From Phytoseiulus persimilis (Eukaryota > Arthropoda > Arachnida > Mesostigmata > Phytoseiidae): a DNA stretch of 64,000 nucleotides. The DNA is taken from contig CM075104.1 of assembly GCA_037576195.1 (NCBI GenBank), positions 9,554,775 through 9,618,774 on the forward strand, read 5' to 3'. The notes under the pieces were generated by a model, which had not been told where the DNA came from, made no database searches, and worked only from the letters and a program-made list of their open reading frames with translations. The translations under genes were made by a program, and so were the position numbers. Shown in pieces: positions 58,950 through 64,000 of this stretch; the stretch's first letter is position 1; every line of letters starts with the position of its first letter.

Positions 58950-60890
58950 TTTTCGTGCGTTGGACCCCTACAAGCAAGCATTTCATCACCGATGGCTCCG
59001 CTTGTAAAAGTGGAGGCAGAAACGAAAATCACTCGGCTTGCTTGAAAATATCCATGGGACGAAATCAAATACTATTTGCATTGGCACTTCAGGCAGGAAA
59101 AAATTGAGAATTTGTTCTTGTTGATTTACGGTTTTCCTTGAAGGCGTTACGACGAGAGGGCTGGCAGAAGATTTTAACATTTTTCTCTCCTTTGTTCGAT
59201 TCTGCTCCTTTTCGTCTATATTCTCATCTGCGTTTGTTTTTCCATGATCCGAGAAAATCGAAACACTGTATTGAGTTTCGTACCTCTCTTCGACTTTCGA
59301 AGCGGATGAATGGACGTCGCGTTCCGCCGAAATGTGAAGAGGGGAGAATTTGCGTCGGAGTTCTAGTCAGTGAAGTGATTCAGGATCACTCGATTGGCTC
59401 TCGGATGATTTCCTCGGCTCGGGTAGTGATTTTGCTGGTCAAACTTCGAACAATCCCTGTGTTGACAAATCGACGTCCGTGCGGGATCGCTGTGCTCGCG
59501 TCGGATCATGATTGGACACCCACTAACCGACTGCATTGACTTGATTGTCGCTCCGATTTCAAGAAATCCTCCGCGGTAGTGGCAATCTGTGGTGGATGAC
59601 GTCTCGAGGAGCCAATCGTTGACTGTCACCGCGAGTCTCAAGCCATCTCACTTATCCGTCATCGTTCCCCCTCGGACGGCTGCGCTTCCTCCGCTCCGTT
59701 CGGCTGGAGAAGTTTTTTCTGATGTTAAAAAAAACTTTCGCAGCTCCTTGTGTCAACGTTTTCTGCAGGCATTGAGCCGAGGTCCGCCGAGCCGTGCGAA
59801 TTCCTGGAGCCCGTGGCGGAGCACATCTGCCGGCGATCGGAGGGACATTGTGCTGGAAGTGTGGCTTGCGCCGATCAACAGGACTCGACGACTTTCGCCG
59901 GTTTTTCGCATTCTGAGTTCGATTCAGAAACCAGGTGGTCTTCAGAAGAATTGACTTGGTCGAGGAAGGCAGAGCGATAACTTGGATTGTTTCGATTCGG
60001 TGTGAGACTCGTCGACGAACGTTCTGGGCTGAAAAGAGCAGGGAAAACGCGCGACTGGCGCGGCGTGGGCAACACTACGGCGTTCGCTCCGACGGGAGTC
60101 CGCCGTGCAGGATACGCGCGCGCGTGACTCACTCGATGTGAATGAACTTGCCGCTTGGAAGAGAGGAACTTGAGCGGGAACTTGTGCTTGGCCATGGGAT
60201 TCAGAAAGAGCCAAACGTCATTTGCGATCGCCAGAATCCAAACGACCTGTTGCGACGACATCAGAAGAAGAGCTCCGACTGACAGTTCACGGTCGGGCCG
60301 TCTGGATTTGCTGTGGGTCCCTCCCTCTTGCCTGGTCCCTCATCGACGCGGCGGCATCTCTCAGTAGAGCTCCTTCGACCGCTCGACTCGGACGAGTTTT
60401 TCCTCTAGTTTTAAACAGCCTCAACACGAATTGGTTCCGGTTGTCTTTTCGGTTTCGATCATATTCATTGGTGGATCGATTCGAGCTTCTGTTGTTTCGC
60501 TCGTCTCCCGACGCGTTTGTCAACTGCGCAAAGGTGTCAACGCTGCGAGAGAATGTTGATGTCAGCGGCTGGAGAGTGACACACTTGTCAACACCATCGA
60601 CAGAATGCGTGACGATCCAGGAATCCAGTTCATATACTTCAAAGGCTGACCGGGTTGACAACTGGTCTGTTTCGGGCTCTCGTTCCCGAGACAACGAGAC
60701 TCTTCATGACCGCACGCTGCGTCGTGGTACCTGGCTTCTTCCTAACGAACAGCAAATAAAATAGCTACCACAGCGCAACTGTTGCCCTCAAGGCACGACG
60801 GCGATCGTGTTCGTAGCTCAGAACAGACGTCAACGACAACAACGCACGAACACGGCGGATGACAAAGCTTAATTTCGCTCGGGGCATCCG
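58950..60890. other. No confident gene
   Basis: Slightly AT-richer around 59,050-59,250. Open frames on both strands lack ATG starts and splice support. The plus-strand frame just before (58653-58949) is acidic and protein-like but starts with TTG and overlaps a 154-codon minus-strand frame. Confidence 0.4.
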
Positions 60891-60893
60891 TCA

Positions 60894-61028
60894 ATGGTCA
60901 TTTGGATTCTGGGCTCATTGCTGCTCTTCTTCGTTTTGCTGCTGCCGTCGGTCGTCGTTCGCAGCGCCTTTGTGCTTCGGAATCAGTGGTGTGTGAAGTC
61001 CGAAATGGTCTCGTCTTACGCAGAATAA
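60894..61028 (+). CDS. Small ORF with strong signal peptide, 44 residues
   Basis: The ATG (G at +4, T at -3) encodes MVIWILGSLLLFFVLLLPSV, then VVRSA, an excellent signal-peptide profile with a cleavage-like RSA, followed by a short polar end (FVLRNQWCVKSEM...) and TAA. It is either a micro-ORF or a first exon. A GT at 60988 is followed by TGTGAAG, a weak donor, and no partner was found. The leader is CTG/TTC-rich, so the caution about CT tracts applies. A different-frame 176-codon ORF overlaps it but lacks ATG and has background composition. Confidence 0.2.
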   Translation: MVIWILGSLLLFFVLLLPSVVVRSAFVLRNQWCVKSEMVSSYAE

Positions 61029-61029
61029 A

Positions 61030-63200
61030 ACTCGCTCGTTCAACTGAGACTCTGAGAACTAAGAAGAAGCTTATTCAACTTCGCTCCAGATCAACGGCGG
61101 TGCCGATGATTGGCTATGGCTGTCGTCCGACGGAAACTGGTAGAATCCTTTCGCGCGCGGTTTCTCCGTCAGCTCGAGGGATCGGTCTGGAGAGCTTCAT
61201 CCTCGGTCCGGTGAATCTTGAATTTTCGCTCGTTACTCGAGCAGAGCTCAGTCTTGGGCTCTCGAAAGGGATCCAGAAGAGTTGGCCCGATAGCTGTCCG
61301 AAAGCTGGAGGACCGACAAGAAGTTCCTCACAACCGCGGCCATCATTTACGATGTTGTTACGATCTACGTTGCTGCTTTCATTCTGCTCAAACGAAGGAA
61401 GTCGGAGCGTCAGCAGATCTTCAATAACCTAGCGACTGCGACGGGGTGGAAAAATGTCGGCGGCATCGAGTTCCCCCGAATCGATCCGAACCTCGTCCCC
61501 TCGTCCTCAAAACCTCAGCTTTCGCCGATTCACCACCGCTACCGCCACCACCAGCGGTACGAACGAAAGGAGGAACGAACGGCAGTGTTACACAAATCCA
61601 TCCACCCCTGCTGCTGCTGTTTCGGTGGCTGCGGTTGCCGTCGATTCGTTGCCTGGCAGCTCCGCTCGGTTTTGTCGCCAGCTCGATCTCCGCGGCTCTC
61701 TTCCGCGAGACGGCCATACTCCTCGCGGATGATTCGTTCGAAGTCACCAGCAACAGGCAGGGCATATTGGCCTGGTCGCTCTTGTCCGCGCAGAAAACTT
61801 GTTGTCGTTCAACGAGTCTGCGAAGCAGAACGCCGCATAGAAGAGGTTTTCTCGAGCAGCCCTCTCCCCTTGCGATTCCCTCGCCCAAAAAACACGCGAA
61901 GATTAAAAAATACCATGCAAGTTTCGCTGAGCGATTTTTCCTCGTTCCAACGCGACCCGCTGGCTCTGAGAACTCGGAGTGAGCGATGTTTGAGACAAAA
62001 CACTGCCGTGCACGCACCGTGTGCGTGCCCGGACCCCGCTCCGGATTCGAGCGTCCCGGCTCGGGACGATGAGCCACTGGGGTGTTCTTCCCTCCGTCAG
62101 TCGGTTCGTTTTCCCTAATAAGAGCTTCGATGTCATCAGTCATCGCGCAGGAAATGAGACGAACTACAGCGATTTCGTCGGCCCGTCGCATCCCAGGAGG
62201 CTTCCGACGCGCCGGCGAAGGAAAAACTCCCCACCCCACGACGAAGATGACGACGACGTTTCCTTTCTTGGAGAAGAAAGGGACGAGAATTCGAGATTGT
62301 TTTGCTGCGAGTGAGCAATCGCGACTCGCCGAACGGTCGAGCGACTAAATGGGAAACGATACTCGAGCCACCTTCACTTAATGGACAAAAGTTGCCATCA
62401 TTCGGGAAAAAAAAACCGGAGGGAAAAGAGGGAGTGGGCAACGATGAAGTTCGAGTGGGGAAAAAACCCAAACAATGCCCTCGAAGAACACCGCGAAGGG
62501 CAGTAACAACAGTTGTGGTTAGAGCAGCACACACAACAAAAGCTCGACTGACTTCACGGTGAGTGGACACCCTGCTCTATGTCGGCCAGTGGGTTCTGTC
62601 ATCTCGACATACTTCATCAGGGCGCCGTCCGTCCGTCTGTTGGTCTGTTGGTCGGTCGGTCGGTTGCACACCCTCAACACGAAGTCACAGACCAACCACA
62701 AAAGATCGCAACGCTGCTGATAGAGACATTTTTCCTGATTTTTCTCTGATGCGGCAGCGACCGCCAAAGAAGACGACTCATGGGCTCCGACTCTCGGTGG
62801 CGAGTGCATGCTTTTTCAACGTGGACTTCGCTCGACGACTTTCCCCCCCATCCGAGCCGCCAAGCTGGGAATTCTTGTCGAAACCAAACAGAGAAACATT
62901 CAGACAGCCAGAAGAACAGTCGAACAAAAACCAGGGAACCGATTACGGGTCAGTAGAAGAGCCTGAGAAGAAAAAAAGAATGTGTTTGGCAACGTACTTA
63001 GCAATCTCAGCGAAGGTTGAGTAGAGAAATGATGGGGAGACGAATCGGAAGAATAAATAAACAGAAAAGCACCTTGGATTGGATGAAGAGAGTCCTACTT
63101 GGACGCGGACTGCCGCAGTTTCTAAAAAGTCCTCGAAACGGCCGACATGCTCGAGTTCGATTGGTCCAACCGAACTTTTCTGAGAGAGTGTCTGCCGCGA
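61030..63200. other. Overlapping open frames, no confident gene
   Basis: Between 61,421 and 62,239 three long frames (272 codons minus, 178 and 177 codons plus) overlap almost completely. An internal minus-strand ATG begins MTDDIEALIRENEPTDGG and is followed later by a hydrophobic stretch, but no signal separates it from its rivals. I regard the set as a product of stop-poor composition. Confidence 0.4.
62625..62666. repeat. GTCC/GGTC tetranucleotide repeat
   Basis: GTCC units change into GTCT/GGTC units, ending in three GGTC. Same motif family as 7496, 10923 and 19039. Confidence 0.9.
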
Positions 63201-63266
63201 GAATGTCATGAACCATCGAATCTGAATCGCGATGCATCCATCTCGCTTCGCTCCCCTTCTCGAGGC

Positions 63267-63820
63267 TTAAAGGTCAAACTCGTCGCCTGGCTTAGTGTGG
63301 AAGCTACGTCCGATTAACGAGCTGCCTCCATGTCAAAAGAAGAGCGACGTTATTCGAAACTCAAATATCCGCATCCTCCTTCATCCCATTTTGTTCCCCG
63401 CCTGCCCTCAGTCGGCGATCACGACCATCGGAAATTTCAACTTACTAAACAAACACCGTATTGTCGATGCGGAATGGTGATCGAGCCGTGAAGTTTGGGT
63501 GACGCTTCTTCCTGATGGGGAAAACCTCCTCTAGGAACTCACAGAGCCTTCTCCCGTTCGAGCGCCGGAGTCAGAGTACCGCGCGTTCCCATTTCCGGAT
63601 TGCGGGACGACTCCTCTGAAATCCGCTTGTCGTTGTTACTATTCTCGTGTACAGCTCCAGGAAACAGCGATAGCGGTCCGCGCACGTTCGGGAACACCTG
63701 ATAGTTCCACTCCTCCATTTTTCCGCTTAGTGTTCCAAACAATGTCTCGTTCGGAGCATGGAGAAGTTCGACAACGACACGCTCTCTTACATAAGGCTCA
63801 AATGATAGACCGCTGCGACG
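63267..63820 (-). CDS. Candidate multi-exon gene, C-terminal part
   Basis: On the minus strand a frame is open from 63820 (after CCTCTAG) to a TGA at 63539. Its 93 codons have ordinary composition: FEPYVRERVVVELLHAPNE, then MEEWNYQVFPNVRGPLSLFP and an acidic/polar end. The last codon overlaps a GTGAGT donor (GT at 63542). Two further pieces fit in phase: 63511-63446 (acceptor GGTTTTCCCCATCAG, donor GTAAGTTG; product starts KKRHPNFTARSPFRIDN) and 63321-63267 (acceptor TTGACATGGAGGCAG; ends SFHTKPGDEFDL, TAA). The second intron would be 124 bases but the first only 31, too short for a normal arthropod intron. So the frame may simply end at its TGA, or the first join is wrong. Upstream exons, if any, lie beyond 63,820. 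No family recognised. Confidence 0.25.
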
Positions 63821-64000
63821 CTAGAGGTACCCTCCTTTGTGTTTGATTGTGTGTGAGTCGTTGCTTGAACGCTGTGTCTTTGAAGAGCTAATTGTCTGAC
63901 CCAGATCCTATTTCAAGCACACATCACAACATGTGTTTCTTTTTATCGAGATACATCTCGGAGATTCCATTCTTCGTTCATCCTTTCCTAGTCGGAGGGA

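Noticed and set aside
1-64000. Searched for CRISPR arrays, rRNA, integrated virus genes, toxin genes and DNA-transposon terminal repeats.
   Set aside because: Nothing resembling any of these was seen apart from the inverted repeat at 44740-45279, which lacks a recognisable transposon end or target duplication.

Overview
This window looks like nuclear DNA from an animal. I see no bacterial operons, no rRNA gene, no tRNA I would defend, no CRISPR array, and no recognisable transposase, reverse transcriptase or virus gene. Base composition is close to balanced, CpG is plainly not depleted, TCG/CGA triplets are very common, and simple repeats (CT tracts, GGTC/GACC tetranucleotides, long C or G runs) are scattered throughout. 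Together with candidate introns of about 50-200 bases, this suits an arthropod with little CpG methylation. A GC-balanced mite such as a phytoseiid is my best guess, but that is inference only.

No protein here could be assigned to a named family. The TCG/CGA richness thins stop codons on both strands at once, so long overlapping open frames on opposite strands are common and frame length alone is weak evidence. I therefore ranked candidates by combined signals: a true ATG with a favourable context, a hydrophobic leader, a strong splice donor or acceptor, and reading-phase agreement across a proposed intron. All gene calls are tentative, and many will prove to be chance.

Layout. Bases 1-6,900 hold several minus-strand candidates, including the longest open frame of the window (1982-3160) with a possible signal-peptide exon upstream (3561-3488), a two-exon model at 4647-4140 and an ATG exon at 6760. 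Bases 11,000-12,530 hold a plus-strand two-exon model and a minus-strand two-exon model with a 68-base intron. Around 20.7 kb is a plus-strand candidate 51-base intron followed by a 144-codon frame that lacks any ATG. From 21 to 40 kb I see little beyond small open frames and repeats. At 40,932-41,010 is the best single exon, a signal-peptide first exon ending at a textbook GTGAGT donor. No partner exon was identified in the remaining 23 kb, so what follows may be a long intron. An imperfect inverted repeat lies at 44,740-45,279. The last 500 bases carry a minus-strand coding candidate at 63,820-63,267.

Nothing visible shows these genes working together. I did not find a convincing new biological system; the items most worth testing are the phase-consistent spliced models and the inverted repeat.
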